Assembly (NCBI GenBank): GCA_012064415.1
Contig: SSNU01000247.1
Location: 930,629 to 994,628 of the forward strand
Direction of reading: 5' to 3'
Length of the DNA: 64,000 bases
Source of the DNA: Gyrodactylus bullatarudis
Lineage: Eukaryota > Platyhelminthes > Monogenea > Gyrodactylidea > Gyrodactylidae
Numbering within the stretch: position 1 is the first letter of the stretch; the number at the start of each line of letters is the position of its first letter. Made by a program: the position numbers and the translations under genes. Shown piece after piece: positions 21,841 through 35,000 of the stretch. The notes beneath the pieces were generated by a model, which was not told the DNA's origin, did not search any database, and was given only the letters and a program-made list of their open reading frames with translations.

Positions 21841-23647
21841 ATTATTTTTTTCTAATTCCTATCAAATTGCTGAAAAATTACTGAATAACTGAATTGAGAA
21901 AATTTAGTTTTCAGATTAATAAGGATTTAGACACCAATATTTTCTATCGAGATTATACTCTACGATTACGTCCTTTTATCTACAGTCCTAGAATTTCATT
22001 CGATACAAGAAAAAAGGATGTGAATTCAAATCCAGAATATTCCGTGAAAAAATGAAGAAAAAATTAACAAATTTTGGGATCATGCGTAGAAATAATGAAA
22101 TTCCAATGTTATGAAAAGAGTAAATTGAACCAGAAAATCAAACTCAATTTCAGGTTAGTTTGCTTCATCTTAAAGGAGCTTAATATGAAGAGTAATCTGG
22201 TCAAAAAGGTCATTCACATTAACATCTATTTTTTTGAAGATTCTTTGACAATATTATATTAGCTTACAATCAAGCTATGAAAGCTTGAGAGTTTCATAGA
22301 ACCCCATGAAATATAAGCAAATAGTAAGGATTTATTGGTTATTTTTCAGTGGTTTCTGTTTGCTCAATGAAACTTTTAGAATATATATATCTGTCACCGT
22401 AATTATGCCAAGTATATCAAGTGAAAATTTTCATCTTCTAATAAAGTTTCAAGTTGAAACTCCCTGAATTTATCCACTGTTTAACATGCTCTAAGAGTAT
22501 CAACAAAGTGACTTTTTTATGCTCAAAGATAAAAACGTTGAGGACATAAATGTAAAAATAATTGAGCATACTTTGCGTGAATATGCTTACTGGGGATAGA
22601 AATATATTCGAATAAACGTAAAAGTGTTTACTAGCTTAGGACTTTTGCGTAAACAAAACGTAAGTAAGCATAATTACGGTTACATACATATCTGCAATTG
22701 TTTTAAAGGTATCTCTTCCAGGTTATTCATCAAGAAAATACAAATATAATTATTAAAAACATGAAATTATTGTAATTTCCAGATGTAATTAAATATTCAT
22801 TCTTTAGAGAGTCAGTAATACAACTAACAATATCATTATTTACATTGGTAAACATCATTTGTATGAGATATTCATAATCTATAGATCATCTTTTTGTTGT
22901 TCTTGGTCCTCTCTCATTTCATATTCATGATTTGGGTTCTTTTCAAAAATGTCATTTTTCTCTTTTACTGTATAATTTTGTATATTACATGCTTTTGGGT
23001 AATGTGTAGAATCTTTAGCCGGAATCATTTAACCAATAGAAATTAATTTTTTATGAAACTGAGACACGTTTAGAAAAATATAGACAAATAACCTTTCTTC
23101 TTTTATTTTGCCCTAGTCTATAATAAGTTAAGACGAGATAATTTCCACATTTCAAATAGGATTAAAGTGACAAACACAGAGACCATTGATTACGATAATT
23201 TCTTGTGTAATATAATAACTCGGCAAGTCAGTCATGTTTATTCATGCATAGTAATCAACTTGGATTGTGTGTTTCTTTGTAGTGAATTTCTCTATATTTG
23301 AATTTACTTTTATTTCTTAACCATTCAAAATTTAACTTTATTTCTAAATGCTATATAATGTACTTACATTTGAATAATATAGAAAATGTTATTTCTTTCG
23401 TAATACACAGAAATTGTATAATAATAATATCAAGGGAATGATTTTTTGATCAAGTGTCTTTAACAACAATAGTAATAATAATACATATGTATTATATGGT
23501 TTAATAGGGAGGAATTTTCAATAGAATCTATCTTGTAGTAGTAATCTGAGAAATTTCAAAAAAATACATGTAAATAATACGAAATATACAAGAAAAAAAA
23601 TTGAATAGATCCTGTCAAATAACTGACAAATATCAAAAATAGATATA
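21841..23647. other. Intergenic, NSUN4 to SOCS6/7-like
   Basis: A gene-free AT-rich stretch between the convergent NSUN4 and SOCS6/7-like genes. The only structure seen is a candidate MITE at about 22390-22692. Confidence 0.6.
22390..22692. mobile_element. Candidate MITE
   Basis: Imperfect inverted ends share CCGTAATTATGC within a longer match (left near 22393-22416, right near 22664-22690), about 300 bp apart with no coding content. Ends and target duplication are not defined. Confidence 0.4.
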
Positions 23648-25934
23648 TCAAATGTTATTATTGGGCATTGGGAAGGGGACGTCATCTTGTGGGCGAGACG
23701 AGATGAGACGAGACCGTCTCGAGATGGGCGTTAAAGAGCCAGTCTCACTTTCGTCCAGGGATATATTACGGGTACGAAATGGTTCCATTTTCGAGATCAA
23801 CAATGGTGACTTTGATCTGAGCTGTTGTTCAGTCTCGTCTAGATTATCAAACAGATACTGTCTCTCAAGCAGATATTCATTTAGATCTGGCGGAAGATGA
23901 AGATGACCAATAAAAGTATTCAGGTCCATCTTTGCCGTCGATGCCAGCTCTGATGATTGCATGATAATGTTGAAGCGACACAATTGCTTCAATGATTGTA
24001 CAGTCTAAAGAGATGGAAAAATGTGTATGGGTCATAATTAGAAATCTAACAAATTGGGATTACATGAAACCAACCTGGTGTCTAGAGACAGGATAGAGGA
24101 GTGGCACTTCAACAGGAGGCCTGCCTGCTTCTGCTGACTGAAGAAAATAATGATATTTTCCCGATCTTGAATGCTCCACAGCCCCGTGAATGAACTCTAT
24201 GATATTGGTGGCCGAGTGAGATTCCCTCTGGGACCAAAAGGAGAATTGGCCATCCCTATACTCGATTCTCGTGTGATAGGTTGCATCGTCTACCCTGAAT
24301 GATAAGGAAAGGGTATTCTTGTCGTGGCCGGAGTCGCGGACGAGAAACGTTCCATTTGGCCGATTGGACAAGAGGTGTTCTGCATCACCAAACTTTAATG
24401 GACCCCAGTACCAGCCGCATCTTTTTAGTTGACGAATGGATTCATCAAAGGCTTCTTGGTTAGGATTACGCTCTAGCGTAATAGAGGCGCAATTATCCAG
24501 AGAACATTCGCGTTGAAGGCCATTAATTTTGCCAGTCTCATTAGGCTTGGGAGTTTTTCCCTCTTCTGGTCCCTTGAAATCATTGATAATACTCGTTTGG
24601 CCTGTGTAAATAGATATAGGGTAAGAAAAAAAAGTTAAGAATTCATAATGTCAAATGCGTAGAAAATATTTAGAAAAAAATTATTTCTATTACGAAATCC
24701 TAAATTAGAGTAAGAAAGTATTCTAATTATTTGTCTATTCATGGAATGGAATGGAGAAGAATTAGTTGCCATGATTGAAAAGAATAAAAAAAATTCTCAC
24801 CATCAAGAGTCCCCTGATACGTACTGTAGAGATGAGGGGAATTGTCTACAATTGACTTGCTAATGGAAGTATTAGTTGCTGGACTGTCTCTCTCCTTGTC
24901 GTTGGGACCCTTTTTATCCGCGTGATGATAGTGATGAATATGGTGGACATGGTAGACGTGGTGATGAATATGATGATGATGCACGCTGCCCTCTTGATTC
25001 GTTGTCAAGTTATCACAACAATTCCGATAACAACGACTGAAATCATTCGGAGAAGTGGGTGCTGTCCTCACCTCTTTGTGTGAATACAAAGGAAGACCCC
25101 TAGAAGACTTCTAAGAAAAAAATTATGAATAAAACAAATTAGTGAATAGAACTTATAATAATAAATAAAGCTTACATTTGTTAAGAAAGATTTTAGAGAA
25201 ATATTTTGATTTTCTGATTTGTGACGTTTTCGCAGAGTAGTATCCTCTCTTTGTGAATCAATGGGCTTATCATCTTCTAGGTGTGGAACTGGCTCAGAGT
25301 CAATTTTCATAAGGGTAAAAATTCTACTGAAGCGAAAGAATTTACTTAGAGATCTGGAGAAACTTTTGAGTCTGCCAATTTTATCGAAAGAACTTGTTTG
25401 ATTATTTTTATTTGATTGAGAGAGTTTGAAGCCACTTTTTTGGTCGAATATTAATTCCGTATGGTTTTCATGCTGAAAACTAATCTCGCCACTATTTCTC
25501 ATGGATTTGGTCCTCTTTTTAAGAACTTTGGGCGATTTGAAATCATTTCTAGCTTGAAAAATATTCAGAGGACTTTTAATATTAACTAATTTTCCAATGG
25601 AACGAGATCGATTTTTGTATCCTTGATATGGAGAATTAGGAAATTTCATCTCTGATAAAAATCCAGTATCATTAAATCTAGAATTGATGTGCGATTCAGG
25701 CCTAGGAGGAAGAGGAGGAGCTTCAGACGAACTGCAATTGATAAATTTCGATTCAAAACTTATGTGGGAAAAATTATCTAACCCCACATTGAGATTTTCA
25801 GAATTATTCTTCAATGCAGACAATCGAGATGTGGAATTATCTTTTCCAGGATCATCACTTGTAGATAAGATAAAAGAAAGAGTATTGTTCTCGAGATTTC
25901 CTAGACCTATTCTTGAAAAATTGTCTTTATCCAT
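23648..25934 (-). CDS. SOCS6/SOCS7-like SH2 and SOCS-box adaptor
   Basis: A suppressor-of-cytokine-signalling adaptor that would bind phosphotyrosine proteins and bring them to an Elongin/Cullin ubiquitin ligase. Exons 25934-25176, 25110-24801, 24601-24075 and 24004-23648 give 1953 nt, 650 aa. The frame begins with TTG slightly upstream; the first ATG is used. Order: Ser/Asn-rich N-terminus with a proline motif EAPPLPPRP (SH3-ligand type) and a basic region; a histidine-rich run near 24925-24985; the SOCS6/7-type block CGWYWGPLKFGDAE; SH2 domain with GTFLVRDS (phosphotyrosine-binding Arg) and HTRIEYRDGQFSF; SOCS box SLKQLCRFNI. About 65 residues continue past the usual SOCS6/7 end, which is unusual. 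Homologous by recall to Drosophila Socs16D. Confidence 0.88.
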
Positions 25935-26093
25935 TAGATAAGACTCCAAGAATCAACCTAGCAAACACAGATCCACACAATATAGCAGACAAAAATTCAT
26001 TTGAATTGTGAAATTGATTTAACAAAAATATATTCTCTATTTTTGAAAAGGTAGTTTAATTTTTTGTTACAGTCACTTGGATTTTGAGATATT
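25935..26093. promoter_or_regulatory. Shared divergent promoter region, SOCS6/7-like / AK9-like
   Basis: Only 159 bp separate two divergent ATGs, the shortest such gap in the window. No element was recognised with confidence. Confidence 0.5.
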
Positions 26094-29000
26094 ATGAATC
26101 ACGAAAATTACTTCATCATTCTTGGACCTCCCAATTCCTCTAAGACGGTCATTGCTAGACGTATATCTGCCGAATTTAAATGTATCTACATTAGTTGTAT
26201 GTTTTTCGTGATTTTAATTGATTAGTTAAGAAAATTGTCCAAAATCTCCTGGACCATTATCATATTAATTTTATAGAAAAAGCTTTTCTAGGAGGCTCGA
26301 TAAGATATGAAGCAGTATCGGATTTTTTGATTTATGAATTAAACAGCTCAAAGATTATTTCATATGGCTATGTATTGGATGGTTTTCCTCTAACTGATCA
26401 GAACAGCTTTGAAAAGTTTATTAATGCGCTCAAGAAACCACCCAAAATCTTTGTAAAAATGGATGGTTCTATTCGAGATTTTGTTAGCTACAATCAAAGC
26501 ATGCTTTATGACATTTCAAATGATAAATTTATTAAAATTGAGAGAAACTCTGACGAATTTCCCTCTGAGAAGAAGGCCAAACGCGAAAATGACTTTGAAT
26601 CAGACATATTCTTTGATCATCGTCCAAAGTTTTATGAGTCTCTTCGACATGTGAAGCTTCAAGAGCTCTATCCAGCTAATCTCACGAATGCTCTTCAACT
26701 CTGGAAAAAGTACAATTTAGAAAATAATCTAACAAGACGAATTATCCAGCTCAACTGTCTCTACAGTCAAGAGCAAAAATGGGCTGTAAGCTTTTCTTGT
26801 TGTTGTTCATGATTTTTTTCTAGAGTCTTCTTTATAGCCTCAAGTCTTTTGGGTTACTTCCTAGCCCCTTACCAGTCAAATTGTACGGTGTTATACCCAA
26901 ATCTTTCTTCATAACAGATCGTGTAGAATACTTTTATCAGGGAGAATTTGATTTTAGCATTTCTCAGTCACTTAATGAAGAGGAAGATCAAATTAGCTTT
27001 GGCGAGGACCATGAAGAGGACTCATATTCAGAGGTAAACTATGAATCTCCTGAAGAAATGTGGCAGGATCTCACCAGTTTGAAGATTCCAGCACCTGGAA
27101 TTCATTGGATAGTTAGCCCATACTCCAGGATGTGTCCAGTCTCTTTAGTTGACGAAGGAAAATTGATAATTGGAGATCCCCGATTCTCTTGTGGTTTTCT
27201 CGGCTTACTCTACTTATTTTCAAGTCGTCATGCTCTTAATCAATTCATAAATTTCCCTTACAAGTACCTGACAACTAGGGACTGTCTGAGTTTTCCCTTC
27301 AAGGCCACTATCCTTGGAAGATTAGACAGTGAAATTGTTGACAAACTAAAACCAGATTTATCCAGCTACCTTGTGGACTTTGAAATGTTCAAGGACGATA
27401 CCAATAACAATTTACTCAGAGTCCTAAATCAAAAGCAAAACTGGCTTCTCTACAATGTACCCCTAGAAGAAAAACTATGGATCTCCTCTTCTACACTCCC
27501 GATGCCTCATATTTACTTTGACTTGAAATTCAAACGATCCAGTCAGTTGAGTAGGTTCTTTTTTGTCTCGCCCATTTAACAAACTCAGAACTAAGTGATC
27601 ATTGTTTAGAATCTCAAAAGACAATTGCTCACAGTTTACAGGAGAGACTGAAAACACTTTCAGGCCACTTCACTGAAATCATCCAGTTGACTATTGACGA
27701 ATCAAACGAAGCAGATTTGAATCAACTCAAAAAAATCCTCATGGACTCTTACAAAGATAGTGAGTCTGAATTTCAATACTAGTGGGATTAATGAATAGTA
27801 CAGCACCTATACTCAAAAAGATTATCTGAAATTACTTCGTTCTAGGTGCTTAGGTTATATATCCCTCAGGTTCGTCTTATTTGGAAATGGATTGGCCCAT
27901 TTCGCTGAATGTTACAGCTCACTAATGGATCTCACCTCGACTAGTCTCTTTGGAAGACATAAAGATTTATACATAGATTATTTCTAAATGCTCTGTGCGT
28001 TTCTTTCGTACTAGTCTTGGTGAGATCCATTAGTAAGCTGTAAAATTCAGCGAACCTGTGGGATATATTACCTAAGCACCTAAAACGAAATATTTTTTGG
28101 TTAACTAGTGGGATTGATTAAGACTCGTTACTCGTTTTATAATTGAAAATCTGAAGATGAACTAAAATCAATGGAAAAATTATCAGAGAGCTAGAGAGGA
28201 ATATAAATATAAATTCATCTCATTGCTCATTAATAGAGATGTTGAAATATTCTAACCAGTTCTACTTCCTGGTATATATATAAAGTTTCTGATTGATTTA
28301 GAGATTTTCGATCGAGGTTTCACTGAACTAACAAGCCTTGAAGAATTAGAGGAAACTTACCAAGAGGAATTAGAAACCTTTAAAAATACCCTTAGAATTG
28401 AGCATGATCAAAAGATGGAATTATCTAAATTCCCACCCAATATACCCAAGAAAAAGTTAATTTTGATGAGTAGCAGTAACGATGTGTCCTCGATGGTTCC
28501 CACTAGTTCATCCATTAACGAGGTTTCTGTCGAAGATAAAAGCTTGGAGATTGGGGAAGTGTCTAGTAATGTGAGTACATTTATTAGATGGTGCTCTCTT
28601 TAATCTGAACTAGTCGCAAGATTGTATTAGATAACCAATTAAATTTAACTATAACTTATGCAAGAATTCTTTTGACTTTAGACTAATTTCTACTATGGTA
28701 AATCTGGGGAAAATTGTCCTCAGTGTCTATTAAATGATGGCGTATTATTTTCCGGAAAGCCAGACTTCCTTCTCCGATATCAGAATCGAATATACTCCTT
28801 TTGTTCGAACAACTGTATGGAAATGTTCAAAGATAATTCCGATAAAATCTTAGATAATCTCTCCATGTTAACTGTAAATGATAACCTGAGCATTCCACCC
28901 ATTCGAATTGCCATGATTGGTCCAAGTGGTTCTGGCAAATCTCTACATGGGAAACAAATTGCCATTCGTCTCAAGATTTTCCATATCAACTTTACAAAAA

Positions 29001-32000
29001 TCCTTCAAAACCACTTCTTCAAGAAGTTGGAGAAGAAGACCCTAGTTGACTTTGATTTTCCCGATCAGGACTGGATTCCATCCAAGTAAGATATCTAATA
29101 GGTTAATAAAAAATAGTAAAAATAGATTTGTAATTGGAATATAACCAACCCTTTTCCAAAGCCTCTTCTTCGGTACTGAGATAGTCAAGTACGTTCTTCA
29201 GTGGATGAGACGCTTGTAACCTGGAATCTCTTCAATTTTATCTAAAAATCTTGGTATTCCTATTGGTCCAGATCTAAAAAACCATTCAAAATTAAATAAA
29301 CCTTGAAACCAATCAGGTTACAAAATTAACACGAAAAAACCTGAAATTAACCATATAATTGCAACAAATTATCTCCTATTTCGATTTTACTAATATTTCC
29401 ATTGATAGTACCTATTTCTATGATGATTTTAACCCTTAATTATCTTAGCATTTTCGAAATTGAAAATGTGTCCCTCCCCTGTGTGTTCCATTGGTTTAGA
29501 ATTGTGATTACCCCTGAGAACATCTCTCTGATGTTCATTAATCCTACACTCAAAATCATCTACCCGTCTGTCCTACGTATTTCTTACCAAAAGAGCAATC
29601 AATAGAATCCACATCTATTCCTTGCATCTCATTTATATCTGACCTTTTCTTATTGATCTTATTTTTATTTTTAAAAACAACTCTTAAATTATTTTTCCTA
29701 TAAATCTAATCTAATTTCTTATACATGATGGAGTATAATCGAAAAACACTTTTTTATTTTCTAACACATTCCTCTCAACTCTAGGACTATAAAAGTTTCT
29801 CAAAACCTTTGATATAGTTTCCTTAATAAGCTTTCCTGGAAATAAAATATTTTCAACACTTTAAGTTTTTTGTTTAAATGTTCTTGGTCAGTTAATCTTA
29901 CAACACGTAGAATTTCTCCTTCAAGAGTACTAATTTTATACTTACAAGGAGATATACATTAATAAAACAATCACTAGGTGTGAATAGTAACTCTAATTTA
30001 CTCATAATTAATGAGACATTAATAACTAGGCTTAATATTAAATCACCAACACATTCACAGTTTAGTAATATTCTTGATTACCAAACGGTTATATCATTTT
30101 AAGTTGACATTTTTATGACATATGGTCTCATATTTGACCTTGAATTCTATTGGTTGAAATTCACGATAACAAAAAAGGAAGACATTTGAAACATTTGAGT
30201 GTTAAAATATGAATTATTTCAAAAAATTTAATATAATTACAAATGATAAAAAATTGATATGAAAAAATTTTCACCACTAAATAATTTGTAATTGTAAATT
30301 GCAATTTTGTTGATTTTGGACAGATTTTTTAAATTTAATTAACATTACATTAACAAGTCTTGGATGAATTCTAAATGGATAATTTATCGAAGGAATAAAT
30401 AAATTTCAATAATCAAAAAAAATTTTAACAAAATCTCATGAAATAGCAATGTTATAAAAACTTTTGTGAAGGCACTTTTTTGAGCAGGACTTTACTTTCC
30501 GATACAACTGTACTTACAAGGAGAATAACTCTTATAATTGAAAACAATATTTAAACCATCGTTTAAACTTAATTTTAAATCTAATTTAAATCTGATCTTA
30601 TTTAAAGCAGAATTCTTTTGTTCCTCTACAGTAAAAACTGTTTAAAAATTATTATCTCATCTCTATTTATATTCTGAAATTCATATTCCTGGAAATTTTT
30701 CCTTTTGGCATTTACTAAATTTGTAAGAGATTGAGGAATCACAGATCTGCATAAGGCAACTATATTTCTTATTTATAACACAGCAATAAAATTTTCCAGC
30801 ATTGATCTCCAAAATTACAAGGACTCGAAATCAAATGACATTAAGGGACCATCACTTGACTCTCATGACATTTCAATTATTGAATATTTGGTCTCGAAAA
30901 AGCCCTTGGCTGAGGAAACAATCGAGATGATTATTGGGAAATTTTGGACCCAGGAACCATACAAGAGTACTGGATTTATCATTGAGGATTTCCCTCAATC
31001 TCTTGAACAGGCAGAGTGGATGATAAAAACCAAGAGGATACCCGAAAAGGTAACTAATATATATAGAGATTTAAGAAAAATTATAATTTTCGATTTTAAG
31101 GCATTATTCTATTATTCTGCCTTTACTGTTGCTGTTCGTTAAGGAAGATATGAAATTCATTAAGGAATAGTATTTTAAAATGTCATTATTGAAGGATGAT
31201 ATGAAATTCAATAGGGAAGTTGTGACAAACGATATGGAATTAATGCAATTCATTAAGTATGTATTCAAGTTTTATTCGTCAATCAGAGATCAATCCTTCG
31301 CTTGCAAGGGGACAAAATTACGATAAAAATTACTTTAAATGTAGTGAATAAATTCAATTATCTCAATTAGTCTTCTGATTGGTAAGCTATTGGATCGATG
31401 AGTTTAGTATGGTTTTGTGTCAAGATTGGTCTCAACTCATTAATCACATGGGAGTGCCATATTCAACTGCTTACAAATGAATCCGCAATTCCAGAGAGAG
31501 TTTACCTAGAAGAAGGATGATTGTTGATATCAATGATTATTAATCATTGATTAATGTCAAAAAATGCCACAAGTTCTACAAAGCTTAATTGATCACATCG
31601 AACGTTGAACAGTGGAGAAAATATTGACTACCTAATAGGACAAGACGGTATTCCTGTTGATGAATAATGTATGAGAAGACTCTAGGAGATCGCAGAAGAA
31701 GCGAAATAAACTCTAGATAAAATAATACAATTTACAAACCATGTGAAAAATTATTAATCACACGGGAGTAATATTATCTTAAAATATTGCGAGAAAAATA
31801 TTAAATTTTCTTTTTATGAATTGCATTAATTCCATATCGTTTGTCACAACTTCCCTATTGAATTTCATATCATCCTTCAATAATGACATTTTAAAATACT
31901 ATTCCTTAATGAATTTCATGAGTTTCTTACTGAATTTCACGAATTCCTTATCGAATTTCATTTCTTCCTTAACGAACTGCAAAAGTTATAGTAAATCTTA

Positions 32001-35000
32001 TTGACATGAAGATGAGAATTTACTTTTTTTTACAAAAAACTCCGGAGACTCTAAAAGAATAGTTTAGAATATTCTTAGGGGAAAATAGCGAAACGTCATC
32101 TGAAACCAATTTTCTTTCAAAATCAGATCTATGTTCTGAATGCTGAAACTGACTTACTCTTGGACAATTTGACTCCGATCAAACTACTGAAATGGCATCG
32201 TAATCGTGCAAAAATTCGTTCAAGTCAACTGAGAAAAAGAGAATGGTACAATCTGGTCAAGAAGGTCTTGAAGAATTATCGAAGTGAGAAATTACAAAAT
32301 GCCAAGGGAGACACTCAAATTGATCGGGAAGAATCAGTCGAAGAGGAGAAAACAGTGGAGGAAGAATTGTTCGAGGCCAATGTAAGTACTTCTCTCCTAT
32401 TCATGAATTTAATTTCTACTCATGAGGTATTTTCTATGCAAAATTGCTTGAAAGAAGAGAAATTTATTTGCCATGCCTGGCAACCTTCTATTATTCGAAA
32501 AGCATATTTTCTAGTCTTGATTCTGAAACGATTACATTGCTCTTCTAAATTTTAGATTTTTATCACCTTGTTATATAATAGAGATGTAACAAATTTTCCA
32601 ACCTATTTTAAAAACCTACTCAAATGATAATACATTATTTTATATAAGATCAAGTATCAAATGCTTGTCTGTGATAATATTAGGTTGCGAGAAAAATATT
32701 GGGATTTTGACTTCAACTAAAATTTTCTCCCTCAAAACTGAACCAAGTTTAAACAAAATAGGCATGTTTACTCATAACATCTCAAGGTTGGATAAGTAAC
32801 CAACAACATCATATTTGGGTATTTGTATGATATAGCTATCCTTTGTCTTGATACTAAGCACTCAAGTCCTAAGAGGCAGGATAATAATCCAAAATCCATC
32901 TTGTAATCTTTGACAAATTTAATTTGATGGAGATTGCATTCTCACGCCTGTTAAATGATAGAAATCGGACAAGCAAGTGTCAATTAATATTCAACTCACG
33001 ATGGCAGATGTAGACGAGTTTCGTCCTTATTAGAACAGGTGTGAGAAGACCATCTCCGTCGAGTTAGATTTCATATGGACATTGAAATATCCTGTAACAA
33101 CACTTGGCTAGTAATAAGTTTATTATATGGAAATAAAGTAATAATTGAAATTGTTGATCATGACCGAATTAGGAAATGAATGCCTTTGAGGGTAATGAAG
33201 ATGAAATTGAGATTGCCGTTGAGGAAATTCAAGAAAAGATTCTCAACACGCTAGAAGACCAAATTGGTTCAATTGCAGAGATCACAGATCTCCTCGATGA
33301 AAATGAAATCAACTATGATAACATTCAAGTTGTCCCCGGTATTGACAAGACACGCTGTGTCCTCCTGAAAAGGTTTAACGCCTACTTGGAGAAGAGGGAA
33401 ATTCTCCTTGAACATGTCTATCCCCTGACAAGATCTATTGCCAATCGTCTCTTGAATTTGGGCAATTATCCTCTTTCCAAGTACAAGTTTTGGTGTCCTG
33501 TCTCATTAATTGAAAAGTTCTATCGTCCCGCTTTGCCAGAGATTGGCTCTAGCTTCTTTATTCCTAGTCGACTAAGGGATCCGCAAATATTTCTCAATGA
33601 TTATATTGTCAAGAATAAGAGGGATACTTCTCTAGCCATCCCGGCACTTTACAAAGAGGAAATCTATTTCCTCGAATCGGCTGCAAACCTGGAAAAGTTC
33701 ATCAGAAATCCAGAAAGGTTTGTATCTCGTTTTCGTAACATTACGGTCTCTGTTATTTCAAGCCTGGATTCTTACTTATTTTGAAATTAATTTTGAACTA
33801 TTTCTGCTAGATATGTCCAAGCCAAAAAGCAATTAACGAATACTGTTCCCTTGAAAATATCCATAATCGGTCCTCCACTCTCTGGCAAGACAACAATTGC
33901 TTCTCAAATATCGGAAAAATATCAGATTCCCCTAATCGGGATTAACCAGGTCATAGACTGGACCCTGAAACAGCCCCATTCATCGATGAAGATCAAGGAG
34001 AGACTATACACTGGCCAGTGCTTGGATTCATCTGATTTGGCGAGTGTATTTTGTCAATACCTCTCCAACGTTGTCTGCAAGGAGAGAGGCTACATTCTCG
34101 ACAATTACCCTCAGACTCTGGAGCAATGGAAAGATTTGAGGAAAACTTGTGAATTCCCCACCCTGGTTATAAATCTGCATGTGGATAAAAATGATGATAT
34201 GTAAGTGTAATAAAAAAAACAGATATTACCTTCCAATTATGTTGTTTCTGTTTTGATCTCAGGGAGATTTTGAAGGCTCGCATCAGGAAACCTGATAAGA
34301 AAGAGTTGTCCTCCGATATTGGGATTGATACAAGCCTACAAGAGGAAGGCAACGATGAAGATGACGAAGATGTCGTTGAAGAGTCATCAATTGAGAAGCA
34401 AATCCTTCCAATTGATTTTACTCAGGAACCTGAGGTTGATTCCTCATTAGCCTTTTGTGAATATGTTGGAAATTATGATTCCATCATTTTATGGCTAAAT
34501 GACTATGAGGGCCTCTGTGTTAGAGTCAACCCGATCATGAGCAAATGGGCCATGATTAACGATGTCAAATGTATTATCAGTCATCGTTATCAAATTCTCC
34601 AGGAATATCACCATAACATTACACAGGGTAAACAATAATTATGAAAATTATAGGTTTTAATATCGCTAACAATTAAATTGGCGTAAATTTATTCAAAATT
34701 CTATTTAAACAAGAGTTACTTTAAAGTAGATGGAAGAATTTAATCATTATTTTTTTAAAGGATCACCAGGAAAGATTGGAGAACTTGGCTTAACCATGGA
34801 GGAAGTCGGTAAGAAGATTAGCAAGTTCCATTTCTACTGTCCTGTTAGCTGGTGTGAGAAAAACTCAAAGATAGACATTCTCCGAGAGATTCTCACCAAG
34901 CCATTCATCAGCCTATCTGAAACAATCATCATTCAATCTCAGTTCACGTATGGAGTCGAGTACCAGGGCCAATATTACATTATGGCTGATAATGAAGGCA

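Noticed and set aside
31134..31977. CRISPR-like array from repeated GAAATTC units
   Set aside because: Units are variable, without unique spacers of fixed length, in a eukaryotic intron. They are tandem units of a fold-back element.
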